A stretch of DNA of 9,899 bases from NCBI GenBank assembly GCA_958415865.1, contig CATYZV010000040.1, forward strand, positions 1-9,899. The letters are read 5' to 3'. Source of the stretch: an uncultured Selenomonadaceae bacterium (GTDB taxonomy: Bacteria > Bacillota > Negativicutes > Selenomonadales > Selenomonadaceae). The translations under genes were made by a program, and so were the position numbers. Below the pieces are notes generated by a model. That model saw only the letters and a program-made list of their open reading frames with translations, had not been told where the DNA came from and did no database searches. Shown in pieces: positions 1 to 6,856 of this stretch; position 1 is the stretch's first letter; each line of letters opens with the position of its first letter.

Positions 1-2235
1 GCAAAAACATTTTTCGCGCCAATTCTGATACGCCTCGATAGAAGACTTTGCATCGTCTGCTTGGGACTGAGCATCTATTCAAACTACATCAATGAATACC
101 TTAAAGAAGCAGCCGTCAGCCGCCTTGTAGAAACAGCTCATTACAACGGTGCCGTCGTGCACGGTGAGTTGGTGGACAAGCAGCTGCGGCTGCGCCATAT
201 AGCAGATACCATCGAGACATCGGACGATATATACTCAGGCGACAGCAGGGCACTGCTGGAGAGGATGTTTCAGTACGACTTTTTTGACCGGGTAGGGCTT
301 ATCTACGCCGACGGCACTGTCGACATGATAGACCATCTGGGCAACAACGACAAGCCGGTCAAGCTGAAGCTGCAGAATCAGCCGTTTTTCCTAGACGGGC
401 TGAAAGGCAGGGAATCCATCGTGCGCATAGACGACAAGCTGATCTTCAGCCTGCCGGTCAAGGATCGTTCCGGCGGCATAAAAGGCGTGCTGTTCGCTTC
501 CTACAAAGTGGATTACCTTAGCAGTGCCATAACGCTGGATATCTTTGAAGGTCAGGGCTTTTCACTCATCGTCGACAAGAACGGCAATAAAGTCATTTCC
601 AGCGCGAATGTGGACCGTGCTCTTTACAAAGTCATAGACAAAGATGCCAACAATATCTTTATAAATCAGTTCCGCTTCAATGAGAATGCGCAGGATTTTT
701 ACGACAGGCTCCATTCGGGCATGAGAGAAAATAAATCGGGGCTTTTGAAAGTCGATGATATAGAAAAGCGGTACGTCTATTATCAGCCGATAGGTCTGGA
801 CGGGCTTTATCTGCTGACCTTGATACCGCGTGATGTCATCGACAATATGTACGATACCCTGATGGGCCGGACGTATCTGCTGTTCGTCTTTTTGATAGCG
901 ATGTGCGCTGCATTCATCCTCTATCTGTTCATCAGCGAGGGCAATCAGCAAAAGAAGCTCAAGGATATCATCAACATCGATACCCTGACGCAGGGCTATT
1001 CGTATGAACGATTCCATCAGGAAGCTGACAAATGGCTGCACCGCCACAATGACAGAAAAGCGATCATCGCACTCGACATCGACAACTTCAAATTGATCAA
1101 TACGCTGTTCGGCTATGAAAAGGGCAATGAGATTTTGATAAAAGTCTGGAAGATTCTGGACCATGACCTGCAGGGCAGAGGCTTTGTGGCGCGCAAGTAC
1201 GCGGATTTATTCTCGATAATGCTGCGCTACGATACATTGGGCGATCTGGAGACTTTTTGCAGCCGGGCTGCTGAGCAGATAACTTCGTTGCGCATCGTGG
1301 ACAGAAAGTCCTTCCGCATAATACCGTCGATGGGCATCTACATCGTCGGCGAGCACGGCGCAGAGGACGAGAATTTGGACTTGATTCAGAATTACGCTAT
1401 CATGGCACGCCGCACTATCAAGGACAAATATGACAAGTATTACGCTTTTTACAAGGACTATATGAAGCAGGAAATCCTGCATAAAAAGAGCGTCGTCGAC
1501 GATATAGGCGAAGCACTGCGAAGCGGCGAGTTTAAGCCGTATTTTCAGCCGCAGTACGATGCCAAGACGAAAGAGCTTACAGGAGCTGAAGCACTGATTC
1601 GCTGGATAAAGCCGGACGGCACAGTCATACCGCCGTTTAAATTCATTCCTATAGCTGAGGAGATGGGCACCATCGTCGATATTGACGACTATATGTTTAA
1701 TATAGTATGTGCGCATCAGAATTATTGGCAGCGGCAGGGCAGAAAGATAGTGCCGATATCCGTCAATGTGTCGCGCAACAGGCTCTATCTGCCGAATTTT
1801 TTAAGAGATTACAAAGCGATGATTCGCAGGTATAATCTCGAAACGAAGTACATTCAGCTGGAAATCACGGAAGGCACTCTGTTTGCTGAATTAAAAGTGG
1901 GTGAACAGCTCGTCCGCGAAATGCGCGAGGCAGGATTTGATGTGTTGATAGACGATTTCGGCATGGGCTATTCTTCTATCAGCATGGTAAAGGACATCAA
2001 TGCCAGCAAGCTCAAGATAGACAAGAGCTTCATCGACGACATGAGCGAAAGAGGCCGCCAGATGATACGCTACGTCATCAAGATAGCCAACACCATGAAT
2101 ATGCGCACAGTAGCCGAAGGCGTAGAGACGCAGCAGCAGTATGAATTTCTGCGCGATAATAACTGCGACAATATTCAGGGCTATTATTTCGCCAAGCCGA
2201 TGCCGAGCGAAGATTTTGAGAAATTATTGCAGTGA
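1..2235 (+). CDS. Membrane sensor c-di-GMP phosphodiesterase (degenerate GGDEF + EAL), 5' partial
   Basis: Predicted to hydrolyse cyclic di-GMP to pGpG at the inner face of the membrane, under control of an extracytoplasmic sensor. The frame is open to the first base of the window and the TTG at 61 has no clear ribosome binding site, so the true start probably lies upstream; residue numbers here count that TTG as 1. Just before and after it is a hydrophobic stretch (first membrane segment), then a sensor region of about 20-265 that resembles a Cache-type domain (inferred), a second membrane segment at about 271-292, a GGDEF-like domain at about 300-460, and an EAL domain at about 485-724. The GGDEF motif is replaced by YADLF (380-384) and the usual GH and GD pairs are GY and GN, so cyclase activity is unlikely. 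The EAL site looks complete: E510 of EAL, N569, E601, D631 and D632 in DDFGMGYSS, K652, E686 in AEGVET and Q706. The degenerate GGDEF may bind GTP as a regulatory module, as in some known GGDEF-EAL proteins; that is inference. Confidence 0.9.
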   Translation, partial: AKTFFAPILIRLDRRLCIVCLGLSIYSNYINEYLKEAAVSRLVETAHYNGAVVHGELVDKQLRLRHIADTIETSDDIYSGDSRALLERMFQYDFFDRVGLIYADGTVDMIDHLGNNDKPVKLKLQNQPFFLDGLKGRESIVRIDDKLIFSLPVKDRSGGIKGVLFASYKVDYLSSAITLDIFEGQGFSLIVDKNGNKVISSANVDRALYKVIDKDANNIFINQFRFNENAQDFYDRLHSGMRENKSGLLKVDDIEKRYVYYQPIGLDGLYLLTLIPRDVIDNMYDTLMGRTYLLFVFLIAMCAAFILYLFISEGNQQKKLKDIINIDTLTQGYSYERFHQEADKWLHRHNDRKAIIALDIDNFKLINTLFGYEKGNEILIKVWKILDHDLQGRGFVARKYADLFSIMLRYDTLGDLETFCSRAAEQITSLRIVDRKSFRIIPSMGIYIVGEHGAEDENLDLIQNYAIMARRTIKDKYDKYYAFYKDYMKQEILHKKSVVDDIGEALRSGEFKPYFQPQYDAKTKELTGAEALIRWIKPDGTVIPPFKFIPIAEEMGTIVDIDDYMFNIVCAHQNYWQRQGRKIVPISVNVSRNRLYLPNFLRDYKAMIRRYNLETKYIQLEITEGTLFAELKVGEQLVREMREAGFDVLIDDFGMGYSSISMVKDINASKLKIDKSFIDDMSERGRQMIRYVIKIANTMNMRTVAEGVETQQQYEFLRDNNCDNIQGYYFAKPMPSEDFEKLLQ

Positions 2236-2257
2236 GTTGATCAGGGGTTGAATTTCA

Positions 2258-3751
2258 GTGGCACTACCGTACAATATACAGCAGTATCCGCACCAGTTTT
2301 TGCATTTCATAGGGCTGTGCCTATTTATATATCTGCTGGTGGTGATAAAAAATACAATCAATGAAAAGAATATTTTAAAGCAGCAGGTCGAGCAGATGCG
2401 CTGCGTGCTGACAGGGCAGGCATTTTTGCTAAAAGCGCATCTCGATACAGGCGCGTTCAATGAGGCTCTGCAGAAAATCGCCGATTATTTTCAGGCTGAT
2501 GAAGTGTTTTTCTATTTGAAAGAAAACTATGCAGTTGAAGAAAAATGCCTTTGGCAGAACAAGTGCAGCCGCCTGAAGAACGATATACAGCCCTTGGCAA
2601 AAAAGGTGTACAGCGTACTGAGCACGAGCGGAAGAAACCGCATACTTTACGATGTAAAAGCTGATAAAGACGATTTTTCACTGCCACATTTGAATGGATA
2701 TAAGCTGTCAAAGCTGCTAGCCGTGCCGATCAGGGATAACAACCGCAATATGATAGGCGTATTGTGCTGCTGCAACGGCGTAAAAAAACTGTCGCAGATT
2801 CGCTTTATGAACAGCGCGGCGGGCGGCATTTTCCGCAGCATAAATAATTACAACGGCTATTACAGCGTCGTCAGAAAAGCGCAGTACGATACGCTGACAG
2901 GGCTGAAGAACCAGAACAATTATTACGCCGCGCTGTACGAATTATCGCTGATAGAGATGAAATCATTCGCCTGTATCTACATCGATGTCAACGGCCTGCA
3001 CGAGATAAATAACCATCTCGGGCACAAGGCAGGCGATACGATGCTGCGCGAGGTAGCTCAGGCACTGCGTTCTTATTTTGATGCCGCTAATATCTACCGC
3101 ATCGGCGGCGATGAATTCGTCGTGCTCTGCAAAAATAAGCGCAGAGAGGATATAACAGCGGCAATAAGGCAGGCGCAGGCCGATATCCGTTTGCTGGACT
3201 ACGAAATATCCATCGGGGTAGAGTGGCGCGACAGGCATATAAATGTCAAGGACGTGGTAAACGCGGCTGAGCAGACGATGCTCAAGAACAAGCGCAGCTA
3301 TTACGAGCATAACAAAGGCAAAGGGCAGATGCGCACGCTCAACGAGAAGATGGAAAAGATCATCATGGAAAAAGACGATATGACTAAATTTCTGCGAGTC
3401 TTATCATCACATTTCATGGGCGTGTACTTCGTCGACCTAGCCTCAGACAGCATACGCCATATCTACATTCCGCCGTACTTCGCTGAGATGCTCGCACAAT
3501 GCGACGGCCGGTACAAAGATGCACTTCTGCTCTACGCCAGAGAACTCGTAAAGCCTTTTTATTACGATAGATTCAAGGATATTACCGATTATAATCATCT
3601 GGAGCAGAGGATAAAAGACGGCAATATTCCGGAATTCACTTATGAAAAGCTGAACGGCGAATGGGTGCGGCTTCAGATCATGAAGATAAACAAGAACGAC
3701 GGCAATCCCGCGGTCAAGGAAACGCTGTGGATTTTTTCCCGTGTGGACTGA
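2258..3751 (+). CDS. Membrane-anchored GAF-like/GGDEF/PAS-like diguanylate cyclase
   Basis: Predicted to make cyclic di-GMP from two GTP. The start is the GTG at 2258, with AGGGG (2243-2247) ten bases upstream. Residues about 14-31 form one membrane segment, followed by a short linker with helical, coiled-coil-like character (32-47), then a GAF-like region (about 60-190), a GGDEF domain (about 205-345, opening with DTLTGL at 211) and a C-terminal region (about 370-497) that looks PAS-like. The catalytic signature GGDEF (283-287) is intact, and the metal/GTP region reads DVNGLHEINNHLGH followed by AGD. The RxxD product-inhibition site normally just before GGDEF is not present at the expected spacing, so feedback inhibition by that route is unlikely. 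The GAF-like part has C97, C103 and a run of three cysteines at 170-172, which is unusual. It starts 22 bases after the phosphodiesterase gene and is probably co-transcribed with it. The GAF and PAS assignments are by general look and are less certain than the GGDEF call. Confidence 0.88.
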   Translation: MALPYNIQQYPHQFLHFIGLCLFIYLLVVIKNTINEKNILKQQVEQMRCVLTGQAFLLKAHLDTGAFNEALQKIADYFQADEVFFYLKENYAVEEKCLWQNKCSRLKNDIQPLAKKVYSVLSTSGRNRILYDVKADKDDFSLPHLNGYKLSKLLAVPIRDNNRNMIGVLCCCNGVKKLSQIRFMNSAAGGIFRSINNYNGYYSVVRKAQYDTLTGLKNQNNYYAALYELSLIEMKSFACIYIDVNGLHEINNHLGHKAGDTMLREVAQALRSYFDAANIYRIGGDEFVVLCKNKRREDITAAIRQAQADIRLLDYEISIGVEWRDRHINVKDVVNAAEQTMLKNKRSYYEHNKGKGQMRTLNEKMEKIIMEKDDMTKFLRVLSSHFMGVYFVDLASDSIRHIYIPPYFAEMLAQCDGRYKDALLLYARELVKPFYYDRFKDITDYNHLEQRIKDGNIPEFTYEKLNGEWVRLQIMKINKNDGNPAVKETLWIFSRVD

Positions 3752-3763
3752 AAAATAGCATAA

Positions 3764-3799
3764 AAAAGCCCTGATACCGAAATTGGTATCGGGGCTTTT
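3764..3799. terminator. Bidirectional rho-independent terminator between convergent genes
   Basis: A 15-base stem (3764-3778 with 3785-3799) has one T-G wobble and a 6-base loop GAAATT. It is flanked by an A-run on the left and a T-run on the right, so it can end transcription of the diguanylate cyclase gene (+) and of the clpX-like gene (-). The poly-U is best on the - strand, where six consecutive A bases at 3762-3767 are read as U. Confidence 0.9.
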
Positions 3800-3815
3800 C
3801 ATATATGCGGCTGAA

Positions 3816-5198
3816 TTATTCAGCTGCTGTCTGTTCAGTGTTTGATTTTGCTTTTTCTACCTGCTTAGGAGCGATGGAGGGAATAGCAGCGGGCTGTACT
3901 TCTTCTTGGGGCAGCGGTTCGATCTTGGGCTGTTCGTGTTTTTCGATACATTCTTTGGTGATGGTTACGCGGCGCGGTTCGGAGGATTTGGGGATGTCGT
4001 ACATGATGTCGAGCATTACATCTTCTAAGATGCCGCGCAGGCTGCGCGCGCCTGTCTTGCGTTCGATCGCTTTGCGTGCTACGGCGTAGAGCGCGTCTTT
4101 GTCGAATTCGAGCTTTACTTTGTCCATGGCGAGCAGTTCTTGGTACTGCTTGACCGGGGAGTTCTTCGTTTCCGTCAGTATCTTCAGGAGGTCGTCTTCG
4201 CTGAGTTCTTCCAGCGTGCAGATTACGGGCAGGCGGCCGACGATTTCGGGGATGATGCCGTATTTAATCAGGTCTTCGGGGCGCACCTGGTGGATGAGCT
4301 TGTTAAATTCCGGCTTTTCATTCTTGTTCTGTACTTTCGCGCCAAAGCCGATGGAGGCTCCGTCCGTCTTGAGGCGTTTTGCAATGATGTCTTCGATGCC
4401 GACGAATGCGCCGCCGACGATGAACAGTATATTGGTGGTGTCGACTTTTGTTGTCGGTGCTTCCGGATGCTTGCGCTGTCCCTGGGCGGTGAATTCGACG
4501 GTACCGCCTTCGATCATCTTCAGGAGGCCCTGCTGTACGCCTTCATGGCCGGGGTCGGCTGTGATGGAGTTGTTCGCGCCGGACTTGCGGGCTATCTTGT
4601 CGAATTCATCGAGGTAGATGATGCCGTGCTGCGTCTTTTCTATATCCTGGTCAGCGGCGTAGTAGAGATTGCGCACTGCCACTTCCACATCGGAGCCGAC
4701 GAAGCCGGCTTCTGTCAGGCTGGAGGCATCGGTTACGGCAAACGGTATGTCGAGCAGCTTGGATAAGTGCTGGAGCATTGCCGTCTTGCCGCAGCCGGAC
4801 GGGCCGAGCATTATGACGTTGGATTTTTCGAGGTTCATATCTCTCTTGTCGTGGCTGTAGCCGTACTTCATGCGCTTGTAGTGATTGTAGACGGCGACGG
4901 CCAGTATCTTCTTGGCGCGGTCCTGATTGATGATGTACTGGTCGAGGTACTGCTTGATGACGTGCGGCTTGTTTTTGGCTAGAATGCCGTCGAGCATCTT
5001 GGCAAAGCGGCGGTTGGCTGTCTTCAATTCTTGTTTTTCGTGTTCGGCGATGTAGCCGTATATTTCTTTAATGCAGTCTTTGCAGATGGCAAAGCCCGTA
5101 TCCGGGTCGAATATGGGCAGATCGTATTGGGAGTGGATGGTGATGGTGCGGTGGCAGAAGCTGCACACGTGCTGTAAGGTTTGATTCTTTTTCTTCAT
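3816..5198 (-). CDS. Divergent ClpX-type AAA+ unfoldase
   Basis: An ATP-driven protein unfoldase of the ClpX family, expected to form a hexamer that feeds substrates to the ClpP peptidase in the cytoplasm. It has 460 residues, longer than the usual 410-430. The start ATG (5198-5196) has AAGGG at 5215-5211, a rather long 12 bases away. Order of elements: zinc-binding domain with C12, C15, C39 and C42 (23 residues between the two pairs, longer than usual); Walker A GPSGCGKT (132-139); pore-1 loop GFVG (165-168); Walker B with LDEFDK (196-201); RKH loop (242-244); the ClpP-docking tripeptide IGF (283-285); the GRLP arginine (R322); sensor-2 GAR (383-385). Differences from the classic family sequence are GPTGSGKT to GPSGCGKT, GYVGED to GFVGSD, DEIDK to DEFDK, and SITRDVSGEG to SITADPGHEG in the pore-2 region. 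The last 40 or so residues are a Pro/Gln/Glu/Lys-rich tail. No clpP or tig gene is beside it. It may be a paralog of the housekeeping ClpX; I therefore leave the symbol blank. Family membership is certain, the paralog status is inference. Confidence 0.93.
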   Translation of the reverse strand: MKKKNQTLQHVCSFCHRTITIHSQYDLPIFDPDTGFAICKDCIKEIYGYIAEHEKQELKTANRRFAKMLDGILAKNKPHVIKQYLDQYIINQDRAKKILAVAVYNHYKRMKYGYSHDKRDMNLEKSNVIMLGPSGCGKTAMLQHLSKLLDIPFAVTDASSLTEAGFVGSDVEVAVRNLYYAADQDIEKTQHGIIYLDEFDKIARKSGANNSITADPGHEGVQQGLLKMIEGGTVEFTAQGQRKHPEAPTTKVDTTNILFIVGGAFVGIEDIIAKRLKTDGASIGFGAKVQNKNEKPEFNKLIHQVRPEDLIKYGIIPEIVGRLPVICTLEELSEDDLLKILTETKNSPVKQYQELLAMDKVKLEFDKDALYAVARKAIERKTGARSLRGILEDVMLDIMYDIPKSSEPRRVTITKECIEKHEQPKIEPLPQEEVQPAAIPSIAPKQVEKAKSNTEQTAAE

Positions 5199-5210
5199 AT
5201 ATTGATGATT

Positions 5211-5241
5211 CCCTTCTGGGAGCGTTGAGGGCGGCTCCCGG
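5211..5241 (-). promoter_or_regulatory. Hairpin abutting the clpX-like ribosome binding site
   Basis: GGGAGC (5218-5223) pairs with GCTCCC (5234-5239) around a 10-base loop, and the stem can grow by a T-G and a C-G pair to 5216-5241. On the - strand this sits in the 5' leader of the clpX-like mRNA, directly upstream of the AAGGG (5215-5211) ribosome binding site, with its base touching the AG that precedes AAGGG. It could modulate translation; no function is shown by the sequence alone. Confidence 0.45.
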
Positions 5242-5299
5242 TGATATTTCTCTTGTCAGGCATGGAACACAGCTTTTCGGGCAGTACCATACTTAATAT

Positions 5300-5328
5300 A
5301 TTATAGATTCTAATCGTTGTCTTAGCAA
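5300..5328 (-). promoter_or_regulatory. Promoter of the clpX-like gene (sigma-A type)
   Basis: Read on the - strand, TTGCTA (5328-5323, 4 of 6 matches to the -35 consensus) is separated by 17 bases from a perfect TATAAT (5305-5300). Transcription would start near 5293, giving a leader of about 95 bases before the ATG at 5198. The -35 box lies in a small palindrome AGCA-A-TGCT (5324-5332). I see no CIRCE or CtsR operator, so heat-shock control of the classical kinds is not indicated. Confidence 0.65.
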
Positions 5329-5392
5329 TGCTTTTTCCATCATAATTTATAATGCGGGCAAAAGAATTAGGGCGGAAAAGTTTAGTAAATAC

Positions 5393-5421
5393 TTGCATAG
5401 GCGGCCTTGGTGTGATATAAT
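5393..5421 (+). promoter_or_regulatory. Promoter of rpmE (extended -10)
   Basis: A perfect TATAAT (5416-5421) is preceded by TGA (5413-5415), making an extended -10, and by a weak -35 TTGCAT (5393-5398) at 17-base spacing. Transcription would start near 5428, leaving a leader of about 33 bases that contains the GAGGTG ribosome binding site (5446-5451). It runs divergently from the clpX-like promoter; the roughly 260 bases between the two start codons hold both promoters and no gene that I can see. Confidence 0.75.
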
Positions 5422-5460
5422 CAATCAGTAAAAGTTCAAAGAAGCGAGGTGCGATATATA

Positions 5461-5661
5461 ATGAAAAAAGGAATCCATCCTGATTATAAAGAAGCAACTG
5501 TAGTATGCGGCTGCGGCAATACCTTCAAGACCGGCTCTGTAAAAAGCGAACTTCGCGTAGACGTTTGCTCCAAATGCCATCCGTTCTTCACCGGCCGTCA
5601 GCGTGATACCGCTGCAGGCGGACGTATTGATAAATTCAATAAACGCTACAATAAAAAATAA
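5461..5661 (+). CDS. rpmE: 50S ribosomal protein L31, zinc-binding form
   Basis: A 66-residue protein of the large ribosomal subunit, in which L31 contributes to the bridge between subunits. It starts MKKGIHPDY, typical of bacterial L31, and carries the four cysteines of the zinc-binding (C+) type: C16 and C18 (CGC), C36 and C39 (CSKC), followed by HPFFTG, a hallmark of the family. The start is the ATG at 5461, nine bases after GAGGTG (5446-5451); the in-frame GTG at 5449 overlaps that site and would add four residues not found in the family, so I reject it. The gene has its own promoter and a hairpin after it. The zinc-free paralog that some bacteria use under zinc limitation is not in this window. 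Confidence 0.97.
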   Translation: MKKGIHPDYKEATVVCGCGNTFKTGSVKSELRVDVCSKCHPFFTGRQRDTAAGGRIDKFNKRYNKK

Positions 5662-5676
5662 TGAGATGAGATTTGC

Positions 5677-5705
5677 GGCAGAGCAGAAATGCTCTGCTTC
5701 ATTTG
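5677..5705 (+). terminator. Hairpin after rpmE, probably a partial terminator
   Basis: GCAGAGCA (5678-5685) pairs perfectly with TGCTCTGC (5690-5697) around a GAAA tetraloop (5686-5689). The T-run after it is poor (TTCATTTGTAT), so it may end only part of the transcripts and let the rest read into the DUF1385 gene, for which I find no convincing promoter of its own. Confidence 0.6.
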
Positions 5706-5787
5706 TATATGAATATATTTTTTCTATTCTGATTAAATCTATTGCGCAGACCGCAAGGTCGACAAGAAAGAGGCAGGTGGCTGAAAC

Positions 5788-6750
5788 ATGAGTGATCAGG
5801 CAAAAGTAATGGTAGGCGGTCAGGCGGTCATCGAAGGTGTCATGATGCGCGGTCCCAAGCACGTGGCAACGGCTGTCAGAGAGCCTTCCGGCAAGATAAC
5901 AGTGGATGTGAAGCCTGTCAATTCAATCGCTGACAGATTTCCTATTTTCAAGAAACCGTTTTTCCGCGGCACGCTTTCTCTGGGCGAATCGCTCGTGATG
6001 GGGCTTAAATCCCTGACGTATTCGGCACAGATGGCAGGCGAGGAAGAAAAGGATAAGCTGACCAATAAGGACATCGCTATAACGATGACCATATCGCTGC
6101 TGGCGGCAATCGTATTGTTCATAATCATTCCGACGGCGGCAGTGAACATTCTGCCTACGGACAATCACGTGATAATGAACCTGTGGGAAGGCGTGGTGCG
6201 CATCGCTGTGTTCTTCGCCTACATCTATCTGATATCGCAGGCAAAGGATATACAGCGCGTGTTCCAATACCACGGAGCAGAGCACAAGACGATTCACGCT
6301 TACGAAGCCGGCGTAGAGCTCACGCCGAAGAACGTGCAGAAGTTTTCGCGTCTGCATCCGCGCTGCGGCACATCGTTTCTGCTGATTGTAATGTTCGTCA
6401 GCATCTTTGTATTTTCGTTTTTAGGCTGGCCTTCTCTGTGGGAACGCATCGTTTCACGCGTGGTACTGCTGCCGGTCGTAGCAGGTATTTCCTACGAAAT
6501 AATCCGCTATGCAGGCCGTTCCAAGTCGAAATTCGCGCATTATATGTCGCTGCCGGGTCTGTACTTGCAGTATCTGACGACGCGCGAACCGGATGATTCG
6601 ATGATAGAAGTGGCGGCAGCCTCGTTAAAAGCTGCGGTCGAACTGCCTGATACGGAAAAGATCAAGGAATTGAATCTCGATAAAGTGCCGGATCAGACGG
6701 CGCAGCTTGCTCCGGCAAAGGCTGCTGCCAACGTCAATGCAGAAGCATAA
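5788..6750 (+). CDS. DUF1385 (YqhQ-like) conserved membrane protein
   Basis: A 320-residue membrane protein of the DUF1385 family, whose biochemical function is not established to my knowledge. Family signatures are clear: GGQAVIEGVMMRGP near the N terminus (10-23), YHGAEHKTIHAYE (161-173) and HPRCGTSFLL (190-199). Four membrane segments are predicted at about 96-118, 130-150, 195-214 and 218-240. The conserved His, Glu and Cys residues lie in the loop between segments 2 and 3 and could form a metal or catalytic site (inference). The last 50 residues are Ala-rich and probably poorly ordered. The start ATG at 5788 follows AGGTGG (5775-5780) by seven bases. In many Firmicutes this gene sits between rpmE and the prfA/prmC pair, as here, which hints at a link to translation or simply to a conserved order. 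Confidence 0.92.
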   Translation: MSDQAKVMVGGQAVIEGVMMRGPKHVATAVREPSGKITVDVKPVNSIADRFPIFKKPFFRGTLSLGESLVMGLKSLTYSAQMAGEEEKDKLTNKDIAITMTISLLAAIVLFIIIPTAAVNILPTDNHVIMNLWEGVVRIAVFFAYIYLISQAKDIQRVFQYHGAEHKTIHAYEAGVELTPKNVQKFSRLHPRCGTSFLLIVMFVSIFVFSFLGWPSLWERIVSRVVLLPVVAGISYEIIRYAGRSKSKFAHYMSLPGLYLQYLTTREPDDSMIEVAAASLKAAVELPDTEKIKELNLDKVPDQTAQLAPAKAAANVNAEA

Positions 6751-6781
6751 AAATCGGTTTATAATTATTTCAAAATCAATC

Positions 6782-6840
6782 TATAGCGGAAGGTGCGGCG
6801 GCTTGAAAGAGCTGCGCGCCTGCCGCTATAATTTTATTTA
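6782..6840 (+). terminator. Strong terminator-like hairpin between DUF1385 gene and prfA
   Basis: A long hairpin is formed by TATAGCGG (6782-6789) with CCGCTATA (6823-6830), then AGGTGC (6791-6796) with GCGCCT (6816-6821), then GCGGCT (6798-6803) with AGCTGC (6810-6815), around the loop TGAAAG (6804-6809). There is one A-G mismatch, one bulged G (6797) and two wobble pairs. It is followed by ATTTTATTTA, a plausible U-tract. It should stop transcripts coming from rpmE and the DUF1385 gene. Confidence 0.7.
6803..6832 (+). promoter_or_regulatory. prfA promoter embedded in the terminator hairpin
   Basis: TTGAAA (6803-6808, 5 of 6 matches) and a perfect TATAAT (6827-6832) are separated by 18 bases. 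The -35 box lies mainly in the hairpin loop and the -10 box lies at the foot of the descending arm. A start near 6839 would give a very short leader of about 18 bases holding the GAGGTG ribosome binding site (6845-6850). Confidence 0.7.
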
Positions 6841-6856
6841 TGATGAGGTGTGAGAA

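Noticed and set aside
61..63. TTG as the start of the phosphodiesterase
   Set aside because: The frame is open upstream to base 1, no good ribosome binding site precedes it, and starting here would shorten the first membrane segment. The gene is treated as cut by the window edge.
562..1164. Long open frame on the - strand, 200 codons
   Set aside because: It is antisense to the phosphodiesterase gene and its translation looks like no protein family.
4140..4766. Long open frame on the + strand, 208 codons
   Set aside because: It lies antisense to the clpX-like gene within its conserved AAA+ region, has no family resemblance and no ribosome binding site of note. It is a mirror of codon bias.
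5348..5353. TATAAT upstream of rpmE on the + strand
   Set aside because: No -35 box at a usable distance and no extended -10; the promoter at 5393-5421 is better.
5199..5460. Heat-shock operators (CIRCE or CtsR) before the clpX-like gene
   Set aside because: Neither the TTAGCACTC/GAGTGCTAA pair nor the GGTCAAA tandem is present; TTAGCAATG at 5322-5330 has no matching second half.
5703..5730. TTGTAT and TATTCT as a promoter for the DUF1385 gene
   Set aside because: Only 3 of 6 and 4 of 6 matches with a 16-base spacer in AT-rich sequence; not better than chance.
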